A stretch of 64,000 nt of DNA. It comes from Ureibacillus thermophilus. Lineage in GTDB: Bacteria > Bacillota > Bacilli > Bacillales_A > Planococcaceae. This document shows, piece after piece, positions 8,256-16,370 of this stretch (position 1 is the first letter of the stretch; every line of letters starts with the position of its first letter). The translations under genes were made by a program, and so were the position numbers. The notes under the pieces were generated by a model. The model made no database searches and was not told the origin of the DNA. It saw nothing but the letters and a program-made list of their open reading frames with translations. The stretch lies in the NCBI RefSeq assembly GCF_042657185.1, contig NZ_JBHSNN010000063.1; one strand, written 5' to 3'.

Positions 8256-8966
8256 ATGATATTATTTGGAACAGCGGTCAATGCATTATTAATTATGATT
8301 GGTTCTATCATTGGGCGGTTTTTAGGAAATATGCCGGAAAAAATGAAAAATACCACTTTATCGATTATCGGTTTAGCTGTTGCGCTGCTTGGCATCCAAA
8401 TGGGATTAGAATCAAATAATTTCATCATTTTAATTATTAGCTTAGTTGTTGGCGCCGTAATCGGTGAATGGATTGACTTGGATTCATTATTCAATCGGTT
8501 TGGAAAATGGGTGGAATCAAAAATCACCAAAAATAAAGAGTCCAATAGCAACATAGCAGAGGGATTTATTACAGCATCCCTCATTTTTGTCATCGGTTCA
8601 ATGGGCATTATCGGCGCCTTGGACAGCGGTTTAAGAAATGACCATGATGTGCTGATTACAAAAGGAATTATTGACGGTTTTACTTCCATTATTTTGACAT
8701 CTACATTAGGAATGGGCGTGCTATTATCAGCTTTTCCAGTATTTTTCTATCAAGGATTCATTGCAGTTTTTTCGGGCCTTATAAGAAAATATATACCAGA
8801 AGAAGCGTTAAATCTTTTTATTCAAGAAATGACAGCAACGGGTGGCGTTATGATTTTAGCCATTGGACTAAATATTGCCGGATTAACCAAAATTCGAGTA
8901 GCGAATTTGCTCCCGGGCATTGTGGTCGTTGCGGTCATGATTGCCATACTCTTTCCTTTTCAATAA
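8256..8966 (+). CDS. DUF554 family membrane protein
   Basis: A 236-residue polytopic membrane protein of the DUF554 (YdfK/YqgA) family. Hydrophobic segments occur at about 1-20, 32-50, 53-70, 100-120, 135-160, 172-190 and 200-235, with the conserved GSMGIIGALDSG segment near residue 107. The family function is not established. GAAAGAGGA precedes the ATG. It lies downstream of the parB terminator and is convergent with the yyaC-like gene, overlapping it tail to tail by 84 bp. Confidence 0.85.
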   Translation: MILFGTAVNALLIMIGSIIGRFLGNMPEKMKNTTLSIIGLAVALLGIQMGLESNNFIILIISLVVGAVIGEWIDLDSLFNRFGKWVESKITKNKESNSNIAEGFITASLIFVIGSMGIIGALDSGLRNDHDVLITKGIIDGFTSIILTSTLGMGVLLSAFPVFFYQGFIAVFSGLIRKYIPEEALNLFIQEMTATGGVMILAIGLNIAGLTKIRVANLLPGIVVVAVMIAILFPFQ

Positions 8967-9512
8967 ATGGCGTTGATAAGCAAGGGAAAGAGCGCGGGCA
9001 ATTTTATGGCTCATTGAATAAGTGATGTGTAAACGGGTATTTTGTAATACAAGCATTTCCAAAAATCCTCCCACGTTGACAACACCCTTAATGGAAATGT
9101 CGCCGATGGGAGGTAATTCTTTATTAACTGCTTTTCCAGGAAATAGTGGTCCCTGTTCGACAATAATTTGACCAATGCTTTTTTGTCTTCCAAGGCAGGC
9201 ATCTATCGCAACGACAAAGGGCGTAGTAGTCATTTGTTGTAATTCCTCAACGGTAAGTGCTAAATTGATAGCATGAAGAGGATTTTCTAAAGTGCCGATG
9301 ATTCGAAATGGAAACGGGGAGTTGGATAGAATGCTTCCGGTTAATGGACCTAAAGCATCGCCGGTTGAGCGGTCGGTGCCGATACAACAAAATACTAGAT
9401 TTTCATGGTCAAAAGGGATATGTTCTAAAAACAAATCGCTTAAACGCCAGACAGCTCCTGCTTCTTCATAATGAATCGTCATTTTTAATGGTTCTTGAGG
9501 AGTATTCTGCAT
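8883..9512 (-). CDS. yyaC: YyaC-type sporulation protein (GPR-like fold)
   Basis: A 209-residue protein matching the YyaC family, related to the germination protease GPR/hydrogenase-maturation protease fold. Recognisable segments are CCIGTDRSTGDALGPLTG, PFVVAIDACLGR (acidic motif) and NVGGFLEMLVLQNTRL. Family members are sporulation-associated in Bacillus and normally sit next to parAB, as here, which supports an endospore-forming host. The C-terminal 28 codons overlap the 3' end of the convergent DUF554 gene. The extension after YQRHLLKRKEYG is not a family feature I recognise and may reflect loss of the original stop. Confidence 0.88.
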   Translation of the reverse strand: MQNTPQEPLKMTIHYEEAGAVWRLSDLFLEHIPFDHENLVFCCIGTDRSTGDALGPLTGSILSNSPFPFRIIGTLENPLHAINLALTVEELQQMTTTPFVVAIDACLGRQKSIGQIIVEQGPLFPGKAVNKELPPIGDISIKGVVNVGGFLEMLVLQNTRLHITYSMSHKIARALSLAYQRHLLKRKEYGNHDRNDHNAREQIRYSNFG

Positions 9513-9608
9513 ACGATTCCCACTTTCTTATATGATTTTGTTATGATGTCTATAATATTTTTTAGAAGTATAACCATTAATTTACTTTTCTATTCTTGAG
9601 GTGGAAAA

Positions 9609-10574
9609 ATGGCGGTAGATAGTGTAGATAGCATAGAAATTGTAGAAACGGTTCAAAAGGAAACGAAGGATATTGTCAATATTACCCAAATAATTTGGGA
9701 TTATTTTTCAAGTGAACAGTTTTGGGATTTTGTGATTGTTGCTTCCACAAAAATTACTGCAATTTTAGTTGTTTCTTACCTTGTAGTATTTATAGGAAAA
9801 CGCATAATTGCGCGATTTTTTAAGCTGCGTATGAAGGCGCCGCTTAATTATTCAGAGAGAAGGCAAAAAACCCTTTTAAAACTGTCCCAAAGCGTGCTGT
9901 CTTATATTGTGTACTTTGCTGCCATTATCGGCATTTTATCTTCGCTGAATATTAATGTTGCGGGTTTACTTGCTGGAGCTGGGATTGCAGGTCTAGCCAT
10001 CGGTTTTGGTGCGCAAAACTTAGTCAAAGACGTGATTACCGGATTTTTCATTATCTTTGAAGACCAATTTGGCGTTGGGGATTATGTGCGAATTAATACG
10101 GCAAGCTCTGCAGAGGGGACCGTTACGGAAATCGGGTTAAGAACGACGAAAATAATTGGTATAACGGGGGAAGTTTATATTATTCCGAATGGACAAATTA
10201 CAGAAGTGGTCAACTATTCTTTAAATAACTCTATAGCCATCATCGATATGCAAGTCGGCATTGAAGCAGATGTTGAAAAAATGGAAAAATTGATAACAGA
10301 ATATTTAAAAACACTGCCTTCCAAATATGAGGAGTTGGTGGATGTACCGAAATTCGTTGGGGTTCAAAATGTGGCGGGGGCGGAAATGACGATTCGCATT
10401 ACTGCCGAAACAAAACCTCAACAACATTATGGAATCGCAAGGACTATTCGAAGGGATGTCAAAAAGATCTTAGAGAAAAATGGAATTCCAATGGCATATC
10501 CAAAAATGATGATATATGATTCTAGTAGAGCCTTGTCAAGGGGAGATGAGAATGATGGAGACAAAAACATTTAA
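9609..10574 (+). CDS. Small-conductance mechanosensitive channel (MscS family)
   Basis: A 321-residue MscS-type channel that releases solutes on hypo-osmotic shock. There are three hydrophobic segments (about 42-62, 93-113, 118-138). The pore-lining helix near 118-145 is rich in Gly and Ala (AGLLAGAGIAGLAIGFGAQNLVKD), the MscS signature. A beta domain (FGVGDYVRIN) and an alpha/beta C-terminal domain follow. GAGGTGG precedes the ATG. The 3' end overlaps the DUF951 gene by 23 bp. Its place between yyaC and yyzM matches other Bacillales. Confidence 0.93.
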   Translation: MAVDSVDSIEIVETVQKETKDIVNITQIIWDYFSSEQFWDFVIVASTKITAILVVSYLVVFIGKRIIARFFKLRMKAPLNYSERRQKTLLKLSQSVLSYIVYFAAIIGILSSLNINVAGLLAGAGIAGLAIGFGAQNLVKDVITGFFIIFEDQFGVGDYVRINTASSAEGTVTEIGLRTTKIIGITGEVYIIPNGQITEVVNYSLNNSIAIIDMQVGIEADVEKMEKLITEYLKTLPSKYEELVDVPKFVGVQNVAGAEMTIRITAETKPQQHYGIARTIRRDVKKILEKNGIPMAYPKMMIYDSSRALSRGDENDGDKNI

Positions 10575-10752
10575 ATTGAATGATATTGTGGAAATGAAAA
10601 AACCACATCCATGCGGAACAAATGCTTGGAAAATTATCCGGATGGGTGCAGATATACGAATTAAATGCCAAGGCTGCGGCCACAGTGTATTGCTTCCTCG
10701 CCGCGAATTTACAAAAAAAATGAAAAAAGTCATTCAAGAAGCGGAAGAATAA
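10552..10752 (+). CDS. yyzM: DUF951 family small protein (YyzM-like)
   Basis: A 66-residue protein of the DUF951 family with the diagnostic VEMKKPHPCGTNAWKIIRMGADIRIKCQGCGHSV. The Cys residues (C..C-x-x-C) suggest metal binding; function is unknown. In-frame ATGs occur at 10546, 10552 and 10555. AAGGGGAG ends at 10545, so 10552 or 10555 is the plausible start. It overlaps the end of mscS and is probably co-transcribed with it. Confidence 0.88.
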   Translation: MMETKTFKLNDIVEMKKPHPCGTNAWKIIRMGADIRIKCQGCGHSVLLPRREFTKKMKKVIQEAEE

Positions 10753-10778
10753 TTTTAAAAGAACCTTGTAATAAAGAA

Positions 10779-10809
10779 GAATCTCCACGGATTTTATTGT
10801 GGGGATTCT
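10779..10809 (+). terminator. Hairpin after yyzM
   Basis: AGAATCTCCAC pairs with GTGGGGATTCT (one G-T pair). No good T-tract follows, so it may be a 3' stabilising hairpin rather than the main terminator, which is the next hairpin at 10843-10882. Confidence 0.45.
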
Positions 10810-10842
10810 GCTGTTATTGAAAAGCAGTAATGAATAAACAAT

Positions 10843-10882
10843 AAAAAGGCTGAAAACTTTAATCAAGAGTTTCAGCCTTTTT
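10843..10882. terminator. Bidirectional terminator between yyzM and the NYN gene
   Basis: AAAAAGGCTGAAA (10843-10855) pairs with TTTCAGCCTTTTT (10870-10882). A-runs and T-runs on both sides allow use from either direction, serving the convergent genes. Confidence 0.9.
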
Positions 10883-10944
10883 CACTTAGTTTTTTGATGA
10901 ATTTGGGTTTTATGAGATTTCAATAAAATAGATTCTATGTGAAA

Positions 10945-11619
10945 TTATGACTTAATGTGAGTAGAATATAGACAAATTTCTAGTACATCTTGATTGCTAT
11001 AAGTTCTAATAAAATCACTATGTATTTCTAAAGATTCATTGATATGTTTTGGACCGATTTTAACCAAAATTACTTGTAAGCCTTCACGTCTTGCAAACTT
11101 CATTGCAGGAACAAAATCTGAATCTCCTGTGATTAAAATAATTCTGTCAACTAACGACTTACTTGATAACCAAGCTACATCCAAGCCGATTTTTATATCA
11201 ACACCTTTTTGTTGGAAATCTGGTGTAAAATGATCATCCGTTAAAGTTTCATTGAAATCGTCTTCTAATATTTTCTTTTCTACCCATTTCTGTAATTTCC
11301 AACCTCTAAACTGTGTTTCCCCAACTCTCACTGCAATTAATTCTTGTTTAGCTAAATCATTCAAAAGATTGGAGAAAAAGATAGCTGTTTCAGAATCTTT
11401 AAATTCAATTTCTTCTTTTGAAATAGGTTTTGTGGATTTTTGTTTACTTGGTTCTCCTTGATAAAAAAATATTCGATATATTTCTTCTTCTTCAATAATC
11501 AAATTATACAGGAATTTCTTGATTACTGTAGCATCCGGATATTTTGACAATCCTAATCCATCTTTTAAGCGATGCAATAAAAATTGACCGTCAACAATTA
11601 TGGCAACACTTTTTTTCAC
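10945..11619 (-). CDS. NYN-domain (LabA/DUF88-like) putative ribonuclease
   Basis: A 224-residue protein of the PIN-like NYN superfamily. Putative metal-binding acidic residues are D10 (VAIIVDGQ), D141 in KGVDIKIGLD and D166/D168 in ITGDSDFVPA. The arrangement VDG ... KGVD...D ... GDSDF is the family hallmark and implies a metal-dependent nuclease. The frame is open upstream to 11730, but the GTG at 11619 has AAAGGGA at about 9 bp and gives the family start MKKSVAIIVDG. A promoter at 11722-11749 and a terminator hairpin at 11642-11680 lie in its leader. The gene stands alone, opposite to its neighbours, between yyzM and ychF, which are adjacent in B. subtilis, so it is probably acquired. Confidence 0.85.
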   Translation of the reverse strand: MKKSVAIIVDGQFLLHRLKDGLGLSKYPDATVIKKFLYNLIIEEEEIYRIFFYQGEPSKQKSTKPISKEEIEFKDSETAIFFSNLLNDLAKQELIAVRVGETQFRGWKLQKWVEKKILEDDFNETLTDDHFTPDFQQKGVDIKIGLDVAWLSSKSLVDRIILITGDSDFVPAMKFARREGLQVILVKIGPKHINESLEIHSDFIRTYSNQDVLEICLYSTHIKS

Positions 11620-11641
11620 ATTTTCATCCCTTTGTTTATAT

Positions 11642-11680
11642 AAAAAAAACCCTGCCCATGGTATTGTATTGGAGCAGGGT
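11642..11680 (-). terminator. Intrinsic terminator in the leader of the NYN gene (possible attenuator)
   Basis: On the minus strand ACCCTGC (11680-11674) pairs with GCAGGGT (11655-11649), followed immediately by a run of seven U (11648-11642). It lies 22 bp before the GTG start and downstream of the predicted promoter, so it would stop transcription before the gene unless relieved. Confidence 0.7.
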
Positions 11681-11721
11681 ATTAGTATTATGGTTAAATT
11701 AATATTATTCGTATGTCTATA

Positions 11722-11749
11722 AATATACATAATCTAAATTATTTGTCAA
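11722..11749 (-). promoter_or_regulatory. Predicted sigma-A promoter of the NYN gene
   Basis: Minus-strand TTGACA (11749-11744) and TATATT (11727-11722) are separated by 16 bp, with a TG just before the -10. Transcription would start near 11715, giving a leader of roughly 95 nt that contains the terminator hairpin. Confidence 0.65.
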
Positions 11750-11982
11750 CAATTTTTATGAAAATTTTAACAAGTTAGTTCAGAGTTAATTTTTGTATTA
11801 ATGGAAAGGTTAGTTGCTTTTATTGACTAAGTTAGTAATGAATTTCAATCAAAAAACTCGAACCAGCACGGGTTTATTCAAGGTTTCAAGAACATTCATT
11901 GCTTAATTTGCATTTAGAAAATATAATTATTCCTAGTGTAAAAAATAATAGTTATGTTTCATATAAGAAAGGTAGTGAGTCG

Positions 11983-13083
11983 ATGTCACTAACAGCTGGA
12001 ATTGTCGGTCTGCCAAACGTCGGAAAGTCTACATTATTTAATGCTATTACAAAAGCAGGGGCTCTTGCTGCCAACTATCCGTTTGCAACGATTGATCCAA
12101 ACGTTGGCGTTGTAGATGTACCAGACCCACGATTAGACAAATTAACAGAGCTTGTAAAACCTCAAAAGAAAGTGCCAACTTCTTTTGAATTTACAGATAT
12201 TGCGGGAATCGTAAAAGGCGCTTCTAAAGGTGAAGGATTGGGAAATAAATTCCTTTCCCATATTCGCGAAGTGGATGCGATTTGCCAAGTAGTTCGTTGT
12301 TTTGAAGATGAAAACATCACCCACGTTGCTGGGAAAGTTGATCCAATCGCCGATATTGAGGTAATTAACTTAGAGTTGATTTTAGCAGACTTAGAATCGG
12401 TAGATAAAAGACTTCAAAGAGTAAGCAAAATCGCTAAACAAAAAGATAAAGACGCGGTGGCGGAAGAAGCAGTTTTATTAAAAGTGAAAGAAGCTCTTGA
12501 AAGTGAAAAGCCAGCCCGCTCTGTAGAATTAACGGAAGATGAGAAGAAAATCATCAAAGGATTAAATTTATTAACATTAAAACCAATGCTTTATGTGGCC
12601 AACGTATCAGAAGAGGATGTGGCCAATGCGGATGAAAATGAATATGTAAAACAAGTCCGCGCTTATGCAGAAGCAGAAGGATCCAAGGTCATCACTGTTT
12701 GCGCAAAAATTGAAGAAGAAATTGCCCAACTGGATGATGAAGAAAAGAAAATGTTCCTTGAAGAATTAGGCATTAAGGAATCTGGATTAGACCAACTCAT
12801 TCGCGCTGCTTATGATTTACTTGGTCTTGCCACATACTTTACGGCTGGTGAAAAAGAAGTCCGCGCTTGGACATTTAAAAAAGGAATGAAAGCTCCGGAA
12901 TGTGCAGGAATCATCCACTCTGACTTCGAACGCGGCTTCATCCGAGCAGAAACAGTTTCCTTTGAGGATTTAGTTGCGGCTGGTTCCATGCAACAAGCAA
13001 AAGAACAAGGTAAAGTCCGTTTAGAAGGAAAAGACTATGTCGTGCAAGACGGCGATATCATGTTATTCCGATTCAATGTATAA
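11983..13083 (+). CDS. ychF: Redox-regulated ATPase/GTPase YchF (Obg family)
   Basis: A 366-residue OLA1/YchF P-loop NTPase that binds ribosomes and is linked to translation and stress responses. G1 is GLPNVGKST (residues 8-16), G3 is DIAG and the specificity region is NVSEED. A TGS domain forms the C-terminus (about 280-366). The frame is open from 11899, but the ATG at 11983 gives MSLTAGIVGLPNVG and exactly 366 residues as in B. subtilis YyaF. GGTAGTGAG is a weak Shine-Dalgarno. The intergenic stretch before it (11750-11982) shows no other gene. Confidence 0.95.
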   Translation: MSLTAGIVGLPNVGKSTLFNAITKAGALAANYPFATIDPNVGVVDVPDPRLDKLTELVKPQKKVPTSFEFTDIAGIVKGASKGEGLGNKFLSHIREVDAICQVVRCFEDENITHVAGKVDPIADIEVINLELILADLESVDKRLQRVSKIAKQKDKDAVAEEAVLLKVKEALESEKPARSVELTEDEKKIIKGLNLLTLKPMLYVANVSEEDVANADENEYVKQVRAYAEAEGSKVITVCAKIEEEIAQLDDEEKKMFLEELGIKESGLDQLIRAAYDLLGLATYFTAGEKEVRAWTFKKGMKAPECAGIIHSDFERGFIRAETVSFEDLVAAGSMQQAKEQGKVRLEGKDYVVQDGDIMLFRFNV

Positions 13084-13094
13084 TGCAATCAATA

Positions 13095-13150
13095 AAGTGG
13101 AATTTACGTCAAGAAGGGAATAATCTCTTCTTCGTAAATTCCACTTTTTT
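13095..13150. terminator. Terminator between ychF and the DUF3267 gene
   Basis: AAGTGGAATTTACG pairs with CGTAAATTCCACTT; an inner AAGAAG/CTTCTT pairing extends the stem. Six T follow on the plus strand. It serves convergent genes. Confidence 0.9.
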
Positions 13151-13685
13151 ATTGATACACATACAGTTTAGGGAGTAGAGGATCGTCTTTTACAAGGGCA
13201 TCTTTAGGGAATTTTCGAAGTTCTCTATACATATAAAAATCACCAACCGCGCCCGCTATTAAAAAAGCCCCTAATAAAACCAATAATTGACTATTGCAAA
13301 TAAACCCGGCTATCGAAGGAATCATCCCTGTTGTCCAAAAGGGCAGCATTAACGCTTTTTTCATCGCATGATTGGGCAAAGGTTTTTTTGTTGTGGCATA
13401 AGCGACCCCGAGCTTTGTATTAATCCCATAATCCAACTGCTTCCACTTAGCTTTCCCAAAAATTACAAATCCAATTAGATGAAATAATTCGTGCAAAATA
13501 ATCAGTACAAAATATCCCGTAAGAAATAGCATGAAATTCCAAAACGTTATATGAAAATGAAACTGTCCATGAATCATGCTGTTGGCTGCTAAAAAAAGAA
13601 TACTTAATAAAATGGTTAACCAAAAATTCACTTTTGCAATTCTCATGAGATTTAGTTCAATAATCCTTGGTTCTTTTTCTTCCAT
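13149..13685 (-). CDS. DUF3267 putative membrane zinc metalloprotease
   Basis: A 178-residue membrane protein with the zinc-metalloprotease motif HELFHLIG (HExxH) near residue 65 inside a hydrophobic segment. Further hydrophobic segments lie at about 20-40, 48-70, 110-130 and 133-150. The arrangement fits DUF3267, a family of small intramembrane-type proteases of unknown substrate. It is transcribed opposite to ychF and rpsF, stands alone, and ends in the shared ychF terminator. Confidence 0.82.
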   Translation of the reverse strand: MEEKEPRIIELNLMRIAKVNFWLTILLSILFLAANSMIHGQFHFHITFWNFMLFLTGYFVLIILHELFHLIGFVIFGKAKWKQLDYGINTKLGVAYATTKKPLPNHAMKKALMLPFWTTGMIPSIAGFICNSQLLVLLGAFLIAGAVGDFYMYRELRKFPKDALVKDDPLLPKLYVYQ

Positions 13686-13874
13686 CGCACAACTTCAACC
13701 CCTTTTCACCATTATATCGAAATCAAGAAACCTAGAAAATCGCTTCCAACGATTCAATGTTAGTTGCGATTCATAAAAGTATATGTTAGAATTCAAAGAT
13801 GTGAGTAATAGAATTTACTCCTTGCTCCCTTGAAATAAAGGAGAGCCAAAGTCCATAAGGAGGTGCAAAATGCG

Positions 13875-14162
13875 ATGAGAAAATATGAATTAATGTACAT
13901 TATCCGCCCTGACATTGAAGAAGAAAGCAAAAAAGCTTTAGTTCAACGTTTTGATGAAATTCTTACTTCTAACGGTGCGGAAATCATCGAATCAAAAGAA
14001 TGGGGCAAACGTCGTCTTGCTTACGAAATTAAAAAATATCGCGAGGGTATCTACCATATCGTGAAAGTAAATGCTCCAGCAAAAGCAATCGATGAATACA
14101 ACCGTTTAGCGAACATTAACGAAGACATTATTCGTCATATCGCAGTTCGTGACGAAGAATAA
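13875..14162 (+). CDS. rpsF: 30S ribosomal protein S6
   Basis: A 95-residue S6 starting MRKYELMYIIRPDIEEE, matching the Bacillus protein in length and sequence (GKRRLAYEIKKYREG; DIIRHI). A GTG at 13863 is in frame, but AAGGAGGTG overlaps it and gives ideal spacing to the ATG at 13875. First gene of rpsF-ssb-rpsR. Upstream, GCTCCCTT (13824-13831) can pair with AAGGAGAGC (13838-13846) with one bulge just before the ribosome site. This may be an autoregulatory leader, but I cannot assign it to the known S6:S18 motif. Confidence 0.97.
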   Translation: MRKYELMYIIRPDIEEESKKALVQRFDEILTSNGAEIIESKEWGKRRLAYEIKKYREGIYHIVKVNAPAKAIDEYNRLANINEDIIRHIAVRDEE

Positions 14163-14199
14163 TCTGGTGAGAATTTAATGCTGAAGAGGAGGTTGTCAA

Positions 14200-14724
14200 A
14201 TGATAAATCGTGTCGTATTGGTCGGTAGGCTGACGAAAGATCCGGAATTGCGATACACGCCAAGTGGAGTACCGGTAACCCGTTTTACGGTTGCTGTAAA
14301 TCGTACATTTACGAACCAACAGGGTGAAAGAGAAGCAGATTTCATTAGTTGTGTAGCATGGCGAAAACAAGCTGAGAACCTCGCAAACTACATGAGAAAA
14401 GGAAGCCTCATCGGAATTGATGGACGCATCCAAACAGGCAGTTACGAGGGTACAGATGGCAAACGTGTTTATACAACGGAAGTCGTAGCGGATTCCGTGC
14501 AATTTTTGGAACCAAGAAGTGCACAGAGCCAACAATTTCCGGGTGGACAACCATCCTATGGTGCAAGTCAACCTCCATACGGTAGTCCGCAACCAGATCC
14601 ATTTGGCGCACCATTCCCAAGTCAACCTCCTCAAAATCAGCCGAATTATACACGTGTTGATGAAGACCCATTTGCTTCAAGCAAAGGTCCAATTGAAGTT
14701 TCGGAAGACGATTTACCGTTCTAA
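14200..14724 (+). CDS. ssb: Single-stranded DNA-binding protein
   Basis: A 174-residue SsbA. The OB-fold runs over residues 1-105 (MINRVVLVGRLTKDPELRYTPSG). A Gln/Pro/Gly-rich flexible linker (about 107-160) follows, and the acidic tip DDLPF recruits replication and repair partners. GAGGAGG precedes the ATG. It lies between rpsF and rpsR as in other Firmicutes. Confidence 0.97.
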   Translation: MINRVVLVGRLTKDPELRYTPSGVPVTRFTVAVNRTFTNQQGEREADFISCVAWRKQAENLANYMRKGSLIGIDGRIQTGSYEGTDGKRVYTTEVVADSVQFLEPRSAQSQQFPGGQPSYGASQPPYGSPQPDPFGAPFPSQPPQNQPNYTRVDEDPFASSKGPIEVSEDDLPF

Positions 14725-14770
14725 GGTATTCGGATAACGGAAAACCTAATATAAAAAGGAGGGAAAATAA

Positions 14771-15007
14771 ATGGCACAACGTCGCGGAGGTCGTAAACGC
14801 CGTAAAGTTTGCTACTTTACTTCAAATAACATTACACACATCGACTATAAAGATGTAGATTTACTAAAAAAATTCATCTCTGAACGTGGAAAAATTCTTC
14901 CTCGCCGCGTAACTGGCACAAGTGCGAAATACCAACGCAAATTAACTACAGCAATTAAACGCGCTCGTATCATGGCACTTCTTCCATTCGTAGCGGAAGA
15001 TAAATAA
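14771..15007 (+). CDS. rpsR: 30S ribosomal protein S18
   Basis: A 78-residue basic S18 (MAQRRGGRKRRKVC; DYKDVDLLKKFISERGKILPRRVTG). S18 binds S6 and 16S rRNA on the platform. AAGGAGGG precedes the ATG. It ends the rpsF-ssb-rpsR operon before a strong terminator. Confidence 0.98.
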   Translation: MAQRRGGRKRRKVCYFTSNNITHIDYKDVDLLKKFISERGKILPRRVTGTSAKYQRKLTTAIKRARIMALLPFVAEDK

Positions 15008-15020
15008 TTCATAAATAGAA

Positions 15021-15055
15021 CCAACAAAGGCGAATTCGCTTTTGTTGGTTTTTTT
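15021..15055 (+). terminator. Terminator of rpsF-ssb-rpsR
   Basis: CCAACAAA ... TTTGTTGG brackets an almost perfect palindrome (GGCGAATTCGCT) and is followed by seven T. Confidence 0.95.
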
Positions 15056-15063
15056 GTCTGGAA

Positions 15064-15198
15064 CTCGTTTACCTCACCCTTTAGTGCGGATGCAACCTTT
15101 TTTAGTTCGTTTACTCTGCCCTTTAGTGCGGATGCGCCCCCTTTTAGTTCGTTTACTTCCCCATTTAGTGCGAATACTATTTTTTTAGTTCGTTTACC
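15064..15198. repeat. 42-bp tandem repeat, about 3.3 units
   Basis: The block TTAGTTCGTTTAC...TTTAGTGCG(G/A)AT recurs. CGTTTAC occurs at 15066, 15108, 15150 and 15191, so the period is 42, 42 and 41 bp. Read on the minus strand the unit translates as two heptads (ALKGxVNELKxxAS), a coiled-coil-like 14-residue repeat. No gene with a convincing start is attached, because the open frame runs through the terminator and antisense to rpsR. It fills the 409-bp gap between rpsR and yybS. Confidence 0.7.
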
Positions 15199-15341
15199 TC
15201 CTCCATTCGATCGCTCCAAAGAACTGCAAACAGCGGAATAAAATCAATAAAAAAATTTTTTCATGCTCATCACATTTTCTAATCTTTTGGTTAGATGATT
15301 TTAATAATTTTCTCTAAAATGGGTTTTGCTTTCTCGTAATT

Positions 15342-15370
15342 TTGTCCTACTATATAAAAAATGGTACAAT
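15342..15370 (+). promoter_or_regulatory. Predicted sigma-A promoter for yybS-gdpP-rplI
   Basis: TTGTCC (15342-15347) and TACAAT (15365-15370) with 17-bp spacing lie 47 bp before the yybS start. Confidence 0.6.
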
Positions 15371-15416
15371 ATACGAATGTAAAGATTTATTGAATTGTAA
15401 AAAAGGAAGGTATCTC

Positions 15417-16358
15417 ATGCCGAACAATCAAACGCAAAGGCTTACACATGGCGCAATGATGATTGCGATATTTGCTATTCTTATTGCAATTGCATATTAT
15501 GTACCAATTATAAGCTTCGTGGCGACAATGTTTGCTCCATTGCCACTGGCTTGGTATAGTGCAAAATATAATCGAGCATCTTCCATCTTATTAGGAGTGC
15601 TTGGATGTATCATTACCTTTTTCTTTGGTGGAATTATCATTTTGCCATTTTCCATGATTTTTGCTGTATGCGGCGTTGTCATGGGAGATGTGCTGCGAAC
15701 AAAGAAAAGCAAAGCCTATTTATTTATGGCGACTGGACTTTCGCTCTTAATTACTTTTGCAATTCAATATGTCATTTCTGTTAGACTATTTAATCTAGAT
15801 TTTATCAAAGAATCTTTCCAATTAATGCGGGATAGTTATATGGAATCTTTTAAGATCGCCGAAAATCTTACCGGCGAGTCGGCGATAACAGAAGAAGCAT
15901 TGAATTTAATGTTCCAAAATATGGAAATGGCTATTCCTGCATCAGTAACGATTGCTGTATTCTTCTTCGCCTTTCTCTTAATTTCAATTAATTTGCCTAT
16001 TTTAAAACGATTTGGCATCACTGTTCCAAAATTTAGTCCTTTTAAAGATTTACGCTTGCCTCGTACGATTTTATGGATCTATTTAATTGTATTAACGATT
16101 CAATTGTTTGGTCGCCCTGAAATAGGAACATCACTTTATGTAGTTATATTAAATTTTTCCGTAGTGTTATGGATGTTGTTGACAATTCAAGGTGTATCTT
16201 TCCTGCACTTTGTATTGGATGCTTATCGAGCACCTAAATTTATAAAGGGGTTAGCAACGGTTTTTGCTATTCCTCTGTATAATTTTATGATGCTTATAGG
16301 AATTTTAGATTTAGGTTTCGATATTCGCTCATACGTGTCAGGGAAGATTCGGAAGTAA
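15417..16358 (+). CDS. yybS: YybS family (DUF2232) membrane protein
   Basis: A 313-residue polytopic membrane protein of the DUF2232 family, found upstream of gdpP in Bacillales. Hydrophobic segments occur at about 15-60, 65-95, 105-125, 175-200, 215-240 and 260-305. The frame is open from 15342, but AAAGGAAGG sits before the ATG at 15417, which gives MPNNQTQRLTHGAMM. Molecular function is not established; its fixed place before gdpP suggests co-transcription, with 12 bp between the two genes. Confidence 0.88.
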   Translation: MPNNQTQRLTHGAMMIAIFAILIAIAYYVPIISFVATMFAPLPLAWYSAKYNRASSILLGVLGCIITFFFGGIIILPFSMIFAVCGVVMGDVLRTKKSKAYLFMATGLSLLITFAIQYVISVRLFNLDFIKESFQLMRDSYMESFKIAENLTGESAITEEALNLMFQNMEMAIPASVTIAVFFFAFLLISINLPILKRFGITVPKFSPFKDLRLPRTILWIYLIVLTIQLFGRPEIGTSLYVVILNFSVVLWMLLTIQGVSFLHFVLDAYRAPKFIKGLATVFAIPLYNFMMLIGILDLGFDIRSYVSGKIRK

Positions 16359-16370
16359 GGGGCTGATTAC

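Noticed and set aside
13818..13846. Known S6:S18 leader motif before rpsF
   Set aside because: A bulged hairpin can form, but I cannot find the CCG-containing bulge expected for that motif.
14845..15219. Minus-strand open frame through the 42-bp repeats and antisense to rpsR
   Set aside because: It crosses the rpsR terminator and the rpsR coding strand, and its C-terminal half is just antisense rpsR. The repeat itself is reported instead.
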